64,000 nucleotides of DNA, taken from assembly GCF_028737325.1 (NCBI RefSeq), contig NZ_JAQZCH010000002.1, positions 496,001 to 560,000 of the forward strand. Direction: 5' to 3'. Below are positions 1-8,699 of this stretch, piece after piece. The position numbers were made by a program, and so were the translations under genes. Every line of letters starts with the position of its first letter. The stretch's first letter is position 1. Source of the stretch: Microbacterium thalli. GTDB taxonomy: Bacteria > Actinomycetota > Actinomycetes > Actinomycetales > Microbacteriaceae. The notes beneath the pieces are model-generated. The model ran no database searches, had not been told where the DNA came from, and was given only the letters and a program-made list of their open reading frames with translations.

Positions 1-1
1 C

Positions 2-1240
2 CTGCGCCGCGAGGCCCTGATGCAGTTGGGCGTTTCCCGCTACGTCGACGAGGTGACTCTCGCCGTCAACCGCGGCGTGCGGTCCTCGCGCCGCATTCTC
101 AACCGCGCCCGCCAGGAGCACGGCGGCGACCCGCGCATCGCGTCGGCGCTCGACGCGGTCGGCGCGGCCCTCGACGAGGTCAAGGTGGAGATCGCCCGCG
201 GCGATGCGCTCGCGGACGTGACCTACGCCTTCCAGGCACGCATCGATCGGGTGCGCCGCGAACTCACCGATCAGGACATGGCGAGCGTCCGTGACGAGTT
301 GCGCGCCCTCGCCGAGATCACCGGCGACACCGAGGCGCTGGCGGTGATCGACGAGGTGACCCTCGACGCGCTCGGCGACCGCAGCCTCTCACCGCTCGGA
401 GCGCTGGAATCCATCAGCATGCTGGTCTCGTCGTTCGAGGTCGGCCGCGACGAAGAGGCGCAGGCGATCATGCCGCTGGCCACCATCTCGGTCACCGAAG
501 ACATGGCGACGTCGATGCGGCTGCACGGCCTGGGCTGGAAGTCGGTCTATCACGACGAGGTGCTCGCGGTGGGCCTCGCGCCCGAAGACCTGCCGACCAT
601 GCTCACGCAGCGACTGCGCTGGGCGCAGGGCACGATGCAGGTCATGTTCCGCGAGAACCCGCTCGTGCAGCGCGGCCTCAGCTGGGGTCAGCGCATCATG
701 TACTTCGGCACCATGTGGAGCTACCTGGCCGGTTTCGCCGGCATCGTGTACATCGCCGCGCCGGTGCTGTACCTCTCGTTCGGCGTCATGCCGGTGCAGG
801 CCTGGAGCGTGGACTTCTTCGCCCGCTTCATCCCGTTCTTCGTCCTCAACCAGCTGCTGTTCCTCGTCGTGGCCAACGGCAGGCCCACATGGCGCGGCGC
901 CCAGTACTCGCTCGCCCTGTTCCCGGTGTGGATTCAATCCGTCACCACGGCGTTCGGCAACGTGTACCGGGGCCGCGCGCTCGGCTTCTCTGTCACGCCC
1001 AAGACCCGCGCGACCGAGGGACGCCCACGCTGGGATCTCGTGCGACCGCAGCTCATCGCGATGGCCGCACTGGTGCTCTCGCTCGTCGCGGTCGCCATCC
1101 GCTACGCGGTGGGTCAGGCCGAAGGCATCGCCCCGCTCATCAACATCGTCTGGGTGCTGTACGACCTCATGGTGTTCAGCATCATCATCCGCGCCGTGCT
1201 CTACACGCCGCCCTCGGACCTCGAACTGAAGGAGAACTGA
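2..1240 (+). CDS. Cellulose-synthase-like family 2 glycosyltransferase, C-terminal part (5' end outside window)
   Basis: The frame is open from base 2, so the gene begins upstream of the window. The visible part has the acceptor-side motifs of processive inner-membrane GT2 enzymes (BcsA type): a TED triplet near base 490 and QRLRW near base 610. Four to five hydrophobic segments follow between about 700 and 1200. These enzymes polymerise sugar nucleotides and push the chain through the membrane. Oddly, about 145 mostly polar, helical residues (about 47-480) sit between RREAL and the SVTED motif, where related enzymes have about 15. The stop lies 3 bases before the STAS gene, so the genes are one operon. 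The exact polysaccharide is unknown. Confidence 0.85.
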   Translation: MRREALMQLGVSRYVDEVTLAVNRGVRSSRRILNRARQEHGGDPRIASALDAVGAALDEVKVEIARGDALADVTYAFQARIDRVRRELTDQDMASVRDELRALAEITGDTEALAVIDEVTLDALGDRSLSPLGALESISMLVSSFEVGRDEEAQAIMPLATISVTEDMATSMRLHGLGWKSVYHDEVLAVGLAPEDLPTMLTQRLRWAQGTMQVMFRENPLVQRGLSWGQRIMYFGTMWSYLAGFAGIVYIAAPVLYLSFGVMPVQAWSVDFFARFIPFFVLNQLLFLVVANGRPTWRGAQYSLALFPVWIQSVTTAFGNVYRGRALGFSVTPKTRATEGRPRWDLVRPQLIAMAALVLSLVAVAIRYAVGQAEGIAPLINIVWVLYDLMVFSIIIRAVLYTPPSDLELKEN

Positions 1241-1243
1241 CCC

Positions 1244-1579
1244 ATGATCGATCTCGATATCGACGTGCGAGACAACGGTCGGGTCGTGCGACCGCACGGC
1301 CGCCTGACGATGGTGTCGGCGCGCGAGTTCCGCGAGCGGGTCAACGAGGAGATCAGCGCCGCGCCCGACGCCCTGGTGGTCGTCGACCTGTCAGATCTGC
1401 AGTTCATCGACTCGTCGGGGCTGGGCGCGCTCGTGGCCTGCCTGAAGTCCGCGCGCCAAGCCGGCGGCGACCTGCGGCTCGCGGCGCCCACCGAGCAGAT
1501 CACGATGGTGCTCGGCTTGACCAACCTCGACCGCGTGCTGCGGCCCCGCGCGACCGTCGAGGAGGCGCTCGTTGACTGA
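1244..1579 (+). CDS. STAS-domain anti-anti-sigma factor (RsbV/SpoIIAA-like)
   Basis: A 111-residue single STAS domain, the usual size for SpoIIAA/RsbV proteins. The phosphorylation segment reads FIDSSGLGALV (about residues 52-62), where the second Ser is the kinase target in this family. In the dephosphorylated form such proteins bind and sequester an RsbW-type kinase. It lies between the glycosyltransferase and the kinase and overlaps the latter by 8 bases, so the switch is probably translated as a unit. Its partners are inferred from position: kinase at 1572-1991, phosphatase at 4515-5711. Confidence 0.9.
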   Translation: MIDLDIDVRDNGRVVRPHGRLTMVSAREFRERVNEEISAAPDALVVVDLSDLQFIDSSGLGALVACLKSARQAGGDLRLAAPTEQITMVLGLTNLDRVLRPRATVEEALVD

Positions 1580-1991
1580 GAAGATCGAGCGCTCGCTCCT
1601 CGCGGACGTCTCGCTCGAGAGCGTCGAGGCGGTCCACGACCTGCTCTTGGAGTGGTTCGAGGAGGCCGGCGACGTCGACCCCCGTGTCCGCTTCGCGTTC
1701 GAGACCGCCGTGGTCGAGATCGCGGGCAACATCGTCGAGCACACCGTTGCCGCTCGCGGTGCCGAAGGGCGCCACTTCACGGTCCAGCTCGTCGCCGACG
1801 AGGCGATGCTGACGGCCACGTTCCAGGATGACGCTCAGCCCGCCGAGCTCGACCTCAGCGCGGTGACGATGGCGGAAGAGGGCGCCGAGGACGGCCGCGG
1901 GCTCGCCCTCGCGCTCGCCAGCGTCGACCGGCTGGAGTACCGCCACGAGGGCGGGCGGAACATCTGGAGCATCGAGTGCCGGCGAGGCTGA
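1572..1991 (+). CDS. RsbW-like serine kinase / anti-sigma factor (HATPase_c_2)
   Basis: A 139-residue GHKL-type ATPase domain. The N box is visible as EIAGNIVEH (about residues 49-57) and the G2-like loop as DGRGLALAL. The TTG start at 1572 gives MTEKIERS and overlaps the STAS stop; no better start lies in frame. RsbW-type proteins phosphorylate the STAS partner and bind a sigma factor or another effector when free. No sigma-factor gene is visible nearby, so the output may instead act on the polysaccharide machinery; that is inference. It overlaps the next gene by 16 bases. Confidence 0.85.
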   Translation: MTEKIERSLLADVSLESVEAVHDLLLEWFEEAGDVDPRVRFAFETAVVEIAGNIVEHTVAARGAEGRHFTVQLVADEAMLTATFQDDAQPAELDLSAVTMAEEGAEDGRGLALALASVDRLEYRHEGGRNIWSIECRRG

Positions 1992-4477
1992 AGCGCGCCA
2001 TCGGCGGGATGCTGTCGGCGATCGGCCTGGCCGTCGCGGTGATGCTCATCGCAGCTCCCGCCGCCCAGGCGGCCGCCGACGACCCCGCGGACGTTTCCGC
2101 GGACGACGGGCTCTGGTGGGGCGCCGAACTCGACTGGGGCGCCGACGGGCCCGACGGGTACGCCGACCGGCTCGGCGAGACCCCCGCGATGTATTCGATC
2201 CGGCTGTCGTACCCCCTCGATGAGCGGGCGCGTCAGGACTGGATGCGCGCGGCGACGTCCGCCTCGGCTCAGGGCGCCGTCCTGGTGCTGAGCATGGAAC
2301 CGCGGACCATCCTCGGCGATCTCACCCGCGACGACGCCATCGCGTTCAACGAGATGCTCGAGCGCATCAACCGCGACTACGACACGCACCAGCTCGTCCG
2401 CTTCGCGCCCGAGATGAACGGGTCGTGGGAGGAGTGGGGCCAGCAGCCGCGAGAGTTCGTCCGCGCGTTCGAGACAGTCGCCGACGTCGTTCACGACGGT
2501 GCTTCGGATGCCGAGATGGTGTGGGCTCCCTCGTACGGTGCGGGCTACCCGTTCGAGCGGGCGGACGGGCGGCTCGAGGAACTCACCGCGACCGATCGGC
2601 GCCTCCTCGACACCGACGGCGACGGCCTGCTCACCGAGGCCGACGACCCGTACGGCCCCTACTTCCCCGACCCCGATGCGGTCGACCGCGTCGGGCTCAC
2701 GATGTTCTACTTCGGCAAGGGCGAGGCCGGTGCCGCCGCCGGCCGAGATGTTCCCCTGCAGGGCAATGAGGCCCCCGAGCCAGGCGAGGTGGCTGAGCGC
2801 TTCGCGGAACGGTGGGGCTACACGGTGCCCCAACCGGCGTCGTTCTACGACCGCTTCGCCGTCGACGAGGACCGGCCGCTGCTGCTCGACACCGGCGCCC
2901 TGTACGACTTCGCCCTGACCGGAGACTCCGAGCTCGCGGTGAAGCAGGGCTGGTGGCGGCAGGTGCTGGCCGAAGCGGCATCCCATCCCCGCCTGAACGC
3001 GATCACGTGGCTCGAGACGGTCCGGACCGAGGCCGAGGCGGGCGCGAAAGAGGTCGATTGGCGGGTGACCGCGTCGAGCGAACTGGCCGGCGCGCTGCGC
3101 ACCGACCTCGACGCCGCGGGCGTGCGGTGGGGTCCGATCACGCAGGTCATCACGCCGCAGGAGGGCTCCGCGAGCACCGTCCAGGTGCGGCAGGGCAACG
3201 ACGAGATGAACTGGATCACCGGCAGCGCCGCGGTCCTGGCCATCGCCTTCCTGCTCTCGGGCGTCATCGGGCGGCTGCGTCCCGCGTGGCGCTACCCCGA
3301 CGACTCGGCCACGCGCGACCTCCGCATCGACATGGTGCGCGGCTTCGTCATCATCGTCGTCGTCGTCACGCACATCGAGGTGCTGAGTCCGTACTCCCTC
3401 GCGTCGTTGAACGTCATCGGCGCGATCACCGGTGCCGAGCTGTTCGTCCTGCTCAGCGGCATCGTGCTGGGCATGGTCTTCCCGGCGGCCGTCAGACGCG
3501 GCGGCGAATGGGCCGCCGCCGTCGGCGCCTGGGCTCGAGCGCGCAAGCAATACCTCGTCGCGCTCGCCGTCATCCTGATCGTCTTCATCCTCAGCTTCGT
3601 GCCGTTCATCGACGCCACCCCGGTCACGACGTTCACCGACCGGGGCACGGGCGCCGACGGCGAGGCCACGACGGGCCGGGTCTACGACCTGTACCCGAAC
3701 GCCGACCGCCTGCTCGACTACCCGCCGCCGTGGTACGCGGTGCGCCAGTTCCTGCTGCTCGAGATGGGGCCATGGCCCTTCAACATCATGGGCCTGTTCG
3801 TCGTCCTGAGCCTCGCTTACCCGGCGATCATGTGGCTGATCAAGCGGCGGATGTGGTGGCTCGTGCTCGCCCTGAGCTGGGGCCTGTACGCCGTGCACGT
3901 ATTCGTCCCCGGTTTCGCGCCGCTGCCGTCGCAGTTCAACGCGGTGTTCCCGCTGCTGGCCTGGCAGGTGCTCTTCACCCACGGACTCGTGATCGGGTAT
4001 TACCGCCGCCAGATCATCGCCGCACTCACCTCGCGGCCGGGCAAGATCCTCGTCGGCGTGTTCGTCGTCGCGTACGCCGGGTTCCTGGTCTACCTCTGGG
4101 CGGGCGACCGGTACGGGTTCACGCCCACGCCGTTCCCCGCCGACCTGTACGCAATGCTGTACGACTCGGGCTACCAGCGCATCGACCTCAACTGGGGCCG
4201 GCTCATCGACCTGCCGCTGGTCCTCGTCAGCAGCTACGCGGTGCTGACCGTCGCGTGGAAGCCGATCGACAGGATCATGGGCTGGCTGTGGATCCCGCTG
4301 GGTCAGGCGAGCCTGTACGTCTTCATCGTGCACGTGTTCTTCGTGCTCGCCGTCGCCAACATCCCCGGCCTCGACCGCCAGAGCTTCTGGCAGGGAACGC
4401 TCATCCACACGGCTGTCATCGCCATCATCCTGCTGATGGTGAAGCGGAAGTTCCTCTTCTCGGTGATCCCCCGCTGA
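1976..4477 (+). CDS. GH26-like glycosidase fused to OpgC-type membrane acyltransferase
   Basis: An 833-residue two-part protein starting at GTG 1976. Residues 10-33 look like a signal peptide or first membrane segment. Residues about 45-385 resemble a GH26 endo-mannanase-like barrel: RFAPEMNGSWEEW holds the acid/base Glu in the family's position, but the expected nucleophile motif reads LLLDTGAL, with Asp for Glu. Residues about 405-833 form an OpgC domain: RDLRIDMVRGF, then a membrane His, GAELFVLLSG, and about ten hydrophobic helices. OpgC proteins transfer acyl groups, such as succinyl, to glucans. The fusion in this operon suggests trimming and decorating the exported polysaccharide outside the cell. 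Function is inferred. Confidence 0.75.
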   Translation: MPARLKRAIGGMLSAIGLAVAVMLIAAPAAQAAADDPADVSADDGLWWGAELDWGADGPDGYADRLGETPAMYSIRLSYPLDERARQDWMRAATSASAQGAVLVLSMEPRTILGDLTRDDAIAFNEMLERINRDYDTHQLVRFAPEMNGSWEEWGQQPREFVRAFETVADVVHDGASDAEMVWAPSYGAGYPFERADGRLEELTATDRRLLDTDGDGLLTEADDPYGPYFPDPDAVDRVGLTMFYFGKGEAGAAAGRDVPLQGNEAPEPGEVAERFAERWGYTVPQPASFYDRFAVDEDRPLLLDTGALYDFALTGDSELAVKQGWWRQVLAEAASHPRLNAITWLETVRTEAEAGAKEVDWRVTASSELAGALRTDLDAAGVRWGPITQVITPQEGSASTVQVRQGNDEMNWITGSAAVLAIAFLLSGVIGRLRPAWRYPDDSATRDLRIDMVRGFVIIVVVVTHIEVLSPYSLASLNVIGAITGAELFVLLSGIVLGMVFPAAVRRGGEWAAAVGAWARARKQYLVALAVILIVFILSFVPFIDATPVTTFTDRGTGADGEATTGRVYDLYPNADRLLDYPPPWYAVRQFLLLEMGPWPFNIMGLFVVLSLAYPAIMWLIKRRMWWLVLALSWGLYAVHVFVPGFAPLPSQFNAVFPLLAWQVLFTHGLVIGYYRRQIIAALTSRPGKILVGVFVVAYAGFLVYLWAGDRYGFTPTPFPADLYAMLYDSGYQRIDLNWGRLIDLPLVLVSSYAVLTVAWKPIDRIMGWLWIPLGQASLYVFIVHVFFVLAVANIPGLDRQSFWQGTLIHTAVIAIILLMVKRKFLFSVIPR

Positions 4478-4481
4478 GGGG

Positions 4482-4530
4482 CGTCTCGGTGCGCGGCGTC
4501 CCGAGCCCGTGGCCTCAGCGCACCGAGACG
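4482..4530. terminator. Inverted repeat between convergent genes, probable bidirectional terminator
   Basis: A 13-bp perfect inverted repeat (4482-4494 with 4518-4530) with a 23-nt loop. It sits just past the stop of the OpgC fusion and covers the last codons of the convergent phosphatase gene. Confidence 0.6.
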
Positions 4531-5711
4531 ACGACGGCGGTGACGTCGTCGTCGACGACGTGCTCGGAGACGCGGATGGCGAGCCGGTCGAAGAACGCCT
4601 CCGCCTCGCGGGCCCGACGCAGGTCCTCGCCGATGAGGCGGAGGCTCTCGAGGGTGCAGTCGTAGGCGTCGAGCGCACCGTCCGAGACGCTCACGATCAG
4701 GTCACCGGAAGCGACGGTCGTCTCCCCCGCCTCCCAGTCCGCGTCGACGGGCCGGAGCCCGAGTGGCAGGTTGCGTGAGCTCAGTCGCTCCGTCGAGCCG
4801 TCCGGGCGCAGCAGCAGTGTGAGGCCGTGGCCGGCGTCGACGTACGAGACGCGGCCCGAACGCGGGTCGATGACCGCGTGGAAGAGGGTCGCGAACGTCT
4901 CGCGGTAGCGCGGCTCGTGGCGCGCGAATTCCTCGACCGAGAGCATCGCTGCGACGGGCTCGAGGTGCGCGCGGTCCTGCAGCGCCGAGATGAGCTCCTC
5001 GGCGAAGCTGCCGGCGACCTCGCCCTTGCCCATCACGTCGGCCAGCGTCACGATCACGCGGTCGCCTAGCTGCTGCCAGCTGCTGCGGTCGCCGCTGACA
5101 CGGCCGTACGGGATCGCCAGCGACGCCAGGCGCACCTCGCCGCCCGCGAGCTGGTCCGCGTGCGCCGTCGGCGCGGCGGCGGGGTCGCGCTCCACCGCCG
5201 CGGGGTCGCCCGGGGCGACGGCATCCGGGTCATCGGCAGGGTCGTCCATCCGCATCTCGGCCTGCGCCCACAGCCCGAGCTGCTCGAAGGCCTCGCGGTC
5301 GGAGTCCGTCAGCTCGCGCGGGGACGTGTCGAGCAGGCAGAGGGTACCGACCGTTTCGCCGGCTTCGGTATGGATCGGATAACCGGCGTAGAACCGGATG
5401 CCGTGCTCGGCGACGATCGCCCGGTCCGCGAACCGCGGGTCTTCGCGGCCATCCCGGACCTCGAGCACGGCCGGCTGCTTGACGGCCTCACCGCAGAAGG
5501 AGTCCTCGATGGGCGTGTGCCGGAAGTTCGAGGTGGACGGCTGCGATTTCGTGAACACCGTCTCGGAGTTCACGACGTTCATCACCGCGAAGTCGACCTG
5601 GAACCTTTCGCGCGCGAGCCGCGTGATGCGGTCGAATCGCTCCTCCGGCGGGCTGTCCATCAGTCCGAGCCGGACGACGGCTTCGTCGTTCGCTGCGATC
5701 TGCTGAGTCAT
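4515..5711 (-). CDS. GAF-domain PP2C/SpoIIE-family phosphatase (RsbU-like)
   Basis: A 398-residue cytoplasmic protein. A GAF sensor fills about residues 15-155, with FRHTPIEDSFCG and GYPIHTEAGETVGTLCLLD typical of GAF phosphatases. After an Asp/Ala/Pro-rich linker, the SpoIIE domain runs from about 185 to the end, with the metal-binding motifs LADVMGKGEVAG, DAGH, SDGALDA and DDDVTAVVV. This class dephosphorylates STAS proteins, so it is the natural third member of the switch encoded convergently at 1244-1991. The GAF ligand cannot be told from sequence. Confidence 0.88.
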   Translation of the reverse strand: MTQQIAANDEAVVRLGLMDSPPEERFDRITRLARERFQVDFAVMNVVNSETVFTKSQPSTSNFRHTPIEDSFCGEAVKQPAVLEVRDGREDPRFADRAIVAEHGIRFYAGYPIHTEAGETVGTLCLLDTSPRELTDSDREAFEQLGLWAQAEMRMDDPADDPDAVAPGDPAAVERDPAAAPTAHADQLAGGEVRLASLAIPYGRVSGDRSSWQQLGDRVIVTLADVMGKGEVAGSFAEELISALQDRAHLEPVAAMLSVEEFARHEPRYRETFATLFHAVIDPRSGRVSYVDAGHGLTLLLRPDGSTERLSSRNLPLGLRPVDADWEAGETTVASGDLIVSVSDGALDAYDCTLESLRLIGEDLRRAREAEAFFDRLAIRVSEHVVDDDVTAVVVSVR

Positions 5712-5809
5712 GAGTGGGCTCCCCCTCCACGCATCTACCGTTGTTCGACCCTATCCATCGTGACGCACCCGGCGAGGGGATGGGCGCGTTCCGGATCAAT
5801 TCGCGCGCG

Positions 5810-6247
5810 TCATCGCAGCAGCGTTCGGCTGGTCGCCGTCGCCTCGATCCGCACCCCCGCGGGGACGAAGAGCGTCGACACCGGCGGATGCCAGGTCGTT
5901 GCCACGGTCACGCGCGCGGACAGGCCGTCGGGGCTCCTCGCACTCACGAGCGATGCATCCGGCGTCGCCTCGACGACCTGGCGCGCCAGCGCACCGATCG
6001 CGTCGGGATCGAGACGAGCGGATGCCGCACCCCCGTCGACCACGACGGTGAAGCCATCCGTGGCGGCGAGGGCAGCGGCATCCGCCACGGTGTCGGCGTG
6101 CTTGCGCGCAAGGTACAGGCTCGACGCGTCGATCGTCACGAGCACCAGCACGACGGCGAGCGCCGCATATCCGAGCGCGAGGATCAGGACGCTGCCGTCC
6201 TCATCGCGCCGCAGAGCCCCGCTCAGGCCGCGCATGCGGCCGCTCAT
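5810..6247 (-). CDS. TadG-like pilus/secretion protein (Rv3654c-type)
   Basis: The start was placed at ATG 6247, which overlaps the upstream stop as ATGA; a longer frame upstream is GC-rich read-through. The 145-residue product has the TadE/TadG hallmark: a charged N-terminus with DEDGSVLILALGYAALAVVL followed by DASSLYLARKHADTVADAAALAA, one membrane helix that anchors a minor pilin-like or pseudopilin-like protein. It is the last gene of the tad operon, in the place of Rv3654c in mycobacteria. The part beyond residue 60 has no recognisable domain. Confidence 0.8.
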   Translation of the reverse strand: MSGRMRGLSGALRRDEDGSVLILALGYAALAVVLVLVTIDASSLYLARKHADTVADAAALAATDGFTVVVDGGAASARLDPDAIGALARQVVEATPDASLVSARSPDGLSARVTVATTWHPPVSTLFVPAGVRIEATATSRTLLR

Positions 6248-6723
6248 CGCGTTCCCCATAGCCGGGACATGCGCTGCACCGCGACCGCGTCGACGGGAAC
6301 ACGGGCCCAGCGGTCGAGCCCGAGCACCGGCGGCAGCAGCGGCAACGGCACCTCGGTGCGTGCCGTCACGGTGACGAGGCCCCCGGCCTGCGGGCAGACG
6401 CCCGCGCCCGGGCACGAGACGCGCAGGTCGATGGTGCCCGGCTCGACGCCGTACTCGTCGGCGATGGCTTGGGCGATCCGTGCGGCGCTGCCGTCGGCGG
6501 CATCCGGTCCGCTCGCGACGGCGATCGCGCGAGCGACGTGCCGCGCGGTGGCCTGGGTGGCGAGGGCATGGGTGTGCACGACGCCCAGCACCACCGCGAG
6601 GTAGGTGATGGGCACGAGGAGGATCAGCCCGGCGACGAGGAACTCCAGCGAGGCCGAGCCCTCGTCGGCGGGGCCCAGCGTCCGCGCCGGCCGGGCGTCA
6701 GACCGGGTCGTCTGCCGGGGCAT
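6244..6723 (-). CDS. TadE-like pseudopilin
   Basis: A 159-residue protein with DEGSASLEFLVAGLILLVPITYL near residues 20-42, the Glu-containing prepilin-like segment of the TadE family. One membrane helix is followed by an extracellular domain with two Cys (SCPGAGVC) that could form a disulfide. It overlaps the upstream TadE by 26 bases and the downstream TadG-like gene by 4 bases (ATGA), so all three are one translational unit. The family assembles into or supports Flp pili. Confidence 0.82.
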   Translation of the reverse strand: MPRQTTRSDARPARTLGPADEGSASLEFLVAGLILLVPITYLAVVLGVVHTHALATQATARHVARAIAVASGPDAADGSAARIAQAIADEYGVEPGTIDLRVSCPGAGVCPQAGGLVTVTARTEVPLPLLPPVLGLDRWARVPVDAVAVQRMSRLWGTR

Positions 6724-7084
6724 GGGCCGTCACCTCCCACCCGCCGGGCACACCCAGGAGACCGACGAGCGGCACCGTGACCCGGAGCGACACCTCGATC
6801 GCGGGGTAGCCGTGCGATGAGGTCCGGCGCACGTCGGCGCCCTGGACGAGGTCCGCGCCGACCGTGCGGGCGACGACCTCGCGTGCCCGGTCGCCGCCCG
6901 CGTCGTCGGGTACGTCGGCGAGCGCCGCGTGGTAAGCCCCATCGAGCGCAGCGTCGTGTGCGACTGCTCGCACGTAGACGGCGAGCGCGACCTGCAGGAC
7001 GCCGAGGGTGAGGAGAGTGAGCAGCGCGCCGACCATCACGAACTCCGCCGCCGCGGAGCCCCGCTCGTCCGCAGCGAGCCTCAC
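6698..7084 (-). CDS. TadE-like pseudopilin (Rv3655c-type)
   Basis: A 128-residue protein from a GTG start at 7084. The segment DERGSAAAEFVMVGALLTLL (residues 6-25) is a typical TadE/Flp-type prepilin region with Glu at the +5-like position. It follows the flp 3' fragment by one base, showing that flp and tadE were one operon before flp was split. Expression now depends on whatever promoter reads out of island 1, or on excision. Confidence 0.82.
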   Translation of the reverse strand: MRLAADERGSAAAEFVMVGALLTLLTLGVLQVALAVYVRAVAHDAALDGAYHAALADVPDDAGGDRAREVVARTVGADLVQGADVRRTSSHGYPAIEVSLRVTVPLVGLLGVPGGWEVTAHAPADDPV

Positions 7085-7085
7085 G

Positions 7086-7190
7086 TCACAGCCCCGACAC
7101 CCGCGCGATCGCTTGCTCGAACAGGTTCGACAGCGCCGGTCCGGCGAGCGCCCAGATGACGACGACGAGCCCTGCCGTCATGAGGGTGAC
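7086..7190 (-). pseudogene. flp: 3' half of split flp pilin gene
   Basis: The frame on the minus strand up to base 7190 encodes TLMTAGLVVVIWALAGPALS and then NLFEQAIARVSGL, ending one base before tadE. It has no start of its own. Its N-terminal half (MRASRQAAHA ... GDVPGWVLV) is at 16969-17055. Joining the two at the GT dinucleotide gives an uninterrupted 63-residue Flp-like pilin (Rv3656c position). Island 1 occupies the break. Confidence 0.85.
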
Positions 7191-7198
7191 TAGCAAAG
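7183..7198. other. attL of island 1
   Basis: The chromosomal side reads ...GAGGGTG, then AC (7189-7190), then the island arm TAGCAAAG. The matching attR is at 16961-16975. Around the core both read ACnAGCA (n = t here, g at attR). Removing the island joins the flp halves in frame. Confidence 0.75.
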
Positions 7199-7211
7199 TA
7201 GCTTTAGGGGT

Positions 7212-8699
7212 ATGCAACGTGTGGCCGTGTATTTACGCATCTCGCTCGATCAGACCGGCGAAGAGCGCGCCGTCGAGCGCCAACGTCAGGACGCGATGAA
7301 GCTCATCCAGGAGCACGAGCGCGACGACTGGGTGCTGCACGACATCTACCAGGACAACTCGGTTAGCGCGTCACGACGCGAAAAGAAGCGCGAGCACTAC
7401 GACCGGATGGTTCGTGACTACGAGGCGGGTCGGTTCTCGATCATCGTCTGCTACAACTTGGACCGGCTCACCCGCCAGCCCTCCCAGCTAGAAGAGTGGA
7501 TCGAGCGCTCCGAGAAGACTGGTCTCCGCATCGTCACGCTGACGGGTGAGGCCGATCTAGGCGACGACGACGGGCGCCTGTTCGCGCGGATCAAGGTAAG
7601 CGTCGCCAAAGCTGAAGTGGAGCGCATGGGCGCTCGCCGTAAGCGAGCGAACGAACAGACCGTAGCGGCGGGTCGTCCGGCCCCTGGACGGCGCCCCTAC
7701 GGCTGGGAAAAGGACGGCGTTACTCTTCGCGAAGACGAGGCCCAGGTGGTGCGGTCCATCTACAGCGCCGTGCTGTCCGGGGATAGCCTGCGTGCACTCG
7801 TGCGAGACCTCAATGCCCGCGAGGTGCCCAGCCCTCAGAGCACGCCCTGGACGGCGTTCAAGCTGCGCCAGGTCATCGACCGCGAGCGCAACTACGGGGC
7901 GCTGCTGCGCTACGGCGTTGAGCAGCCCACGAGCCTCATTCAACCCATCGTCTCCAAGGACGAGCACGAGCAAGCCCAGGCCATCATCGCCGGTCGCGCC
8001 CAGCCCGGTCGCAAGCCTGAGAAGCATCTCCTCTCTGGACTCGCGACGTGCGCGATCTGCGAGAGACGCATGGGCGCCAAGGGCCTCAAATCGCGAAACG
8101 CCGGAGAGCGCGAGCCGTACTACGTGTGCAACAGCCGGATCAATCGCACCCACGAGAGCGACGGCAAGGTGCACCCCACGATCCGCGCCCACATCCTGGA
8201 GGCACGCGTCCGCGAGGAGGTCGTGAAGGCGTTCCTCTACGGTCCTGCTGAGTTGTTCCCCGGAAGCGACGACGGGGGCGTCGCAGAGGCGTCTGTGCGC
8301 CTCCAAGAGGTGCGGAAACGGATAGGTCGAGTCGAAGATGCCATTGAGGCTGGGACGATGCAGAAGGGCCGTGCAGCGTCCAGGATGGCCGGTCTTCACC
8401 GAGAGGAAGCTGCGGCGCTCGCCGTGGTCACAGAAGCCCAGGCGCGGGCTGCGACCGGACGGTTCGCGGATATCCGACGCGGCCTGTTCCGGCCCGGTCA
8501 GCGCGTTAGCTTCGAGAGCGTCGCGGGGGTGCGCCAGGAGATGGGCCTCCGCTACGACGCGCTGAGCTTCGACCAGAAACGGGATCTCATCTGGGCACTG
8601 CTGGAGATCCGCGTCGAGCGGGGCTACGGCGCGAAACGGGCTCGCCTGCGGCATCTCGTGGTCACCCATCTGAACGACGACTACCAGGAGGAACTGTGA
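7212..8699 (+). CDS. Large serine recombinase (integrase of island 1)
   Basis: A 495-residue protein. The resolvase-type catalytic domain starts at residue 1, with the nucleophile Ser in VYLRIS (Ser11) and ARIKVSVAKAEVERMGARRK near residues 118-137. The recombinase domain covers about 150-260 (GRRPYGWE, the family signature). A zinc ribbon with CAICERRMG ... YYVC lies at about 279-305, followed by a coiled coil. Its place directly inside attL is the usual arrangement. It integrates and, with a directionality factor, excises the island. Confidence 0.92.
   Translation: MQRVAVYLRISLDQTGEERAVERQRQDAMKLIQEHERDDWVLHDIYQDNSVSASRREKKREHYDRMVRDYEAGRFSIIVCYNLDRLTRQPSQLEEWIERSEKTGLRIVTLTGEADLGDDDGRLFARIKVSVAKAEVERMGARRKRANEQTVAAGRPAPGRRPYGWEKDGVTLREDEAQVVRSIYSAVLSGDSLRALVRDLNAREVPSPQSTPWTAFKLRQVIDRERNYGALLRYGVEQPTSLIQPIVSKDEHEQAQAIIAGRAQPGRKPEKHLLSGLATCAICERRMGAKGLKSRNAGEREPYYVCNSRINRTHESDGKVHPTIRAHILEARVREEVVKAFLYGPAELFPGSDDGGVAEASVRLQEVRKRIGRVEDAIEAGTMQKGRAASRMAGLHREEAAALAVVTEAQARAATGRFADIRRGLFRPGQRVSFESVAGVRQEMGLRYDALSFDQKRDLIWALLEIRVERGYGAKRARLRHLVVTHLNDDYQEEL

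Noticed and set aside
1835..4678. A 947-codon minus-strand open frame opposite the kinase and OpgC genes
   Set aside because: Its product is almost all Arg, Asp, Glu, Gly and His with no fold. It is the usual antisense shadow of a high-GC gene; the plus-strand frame has clear domains.
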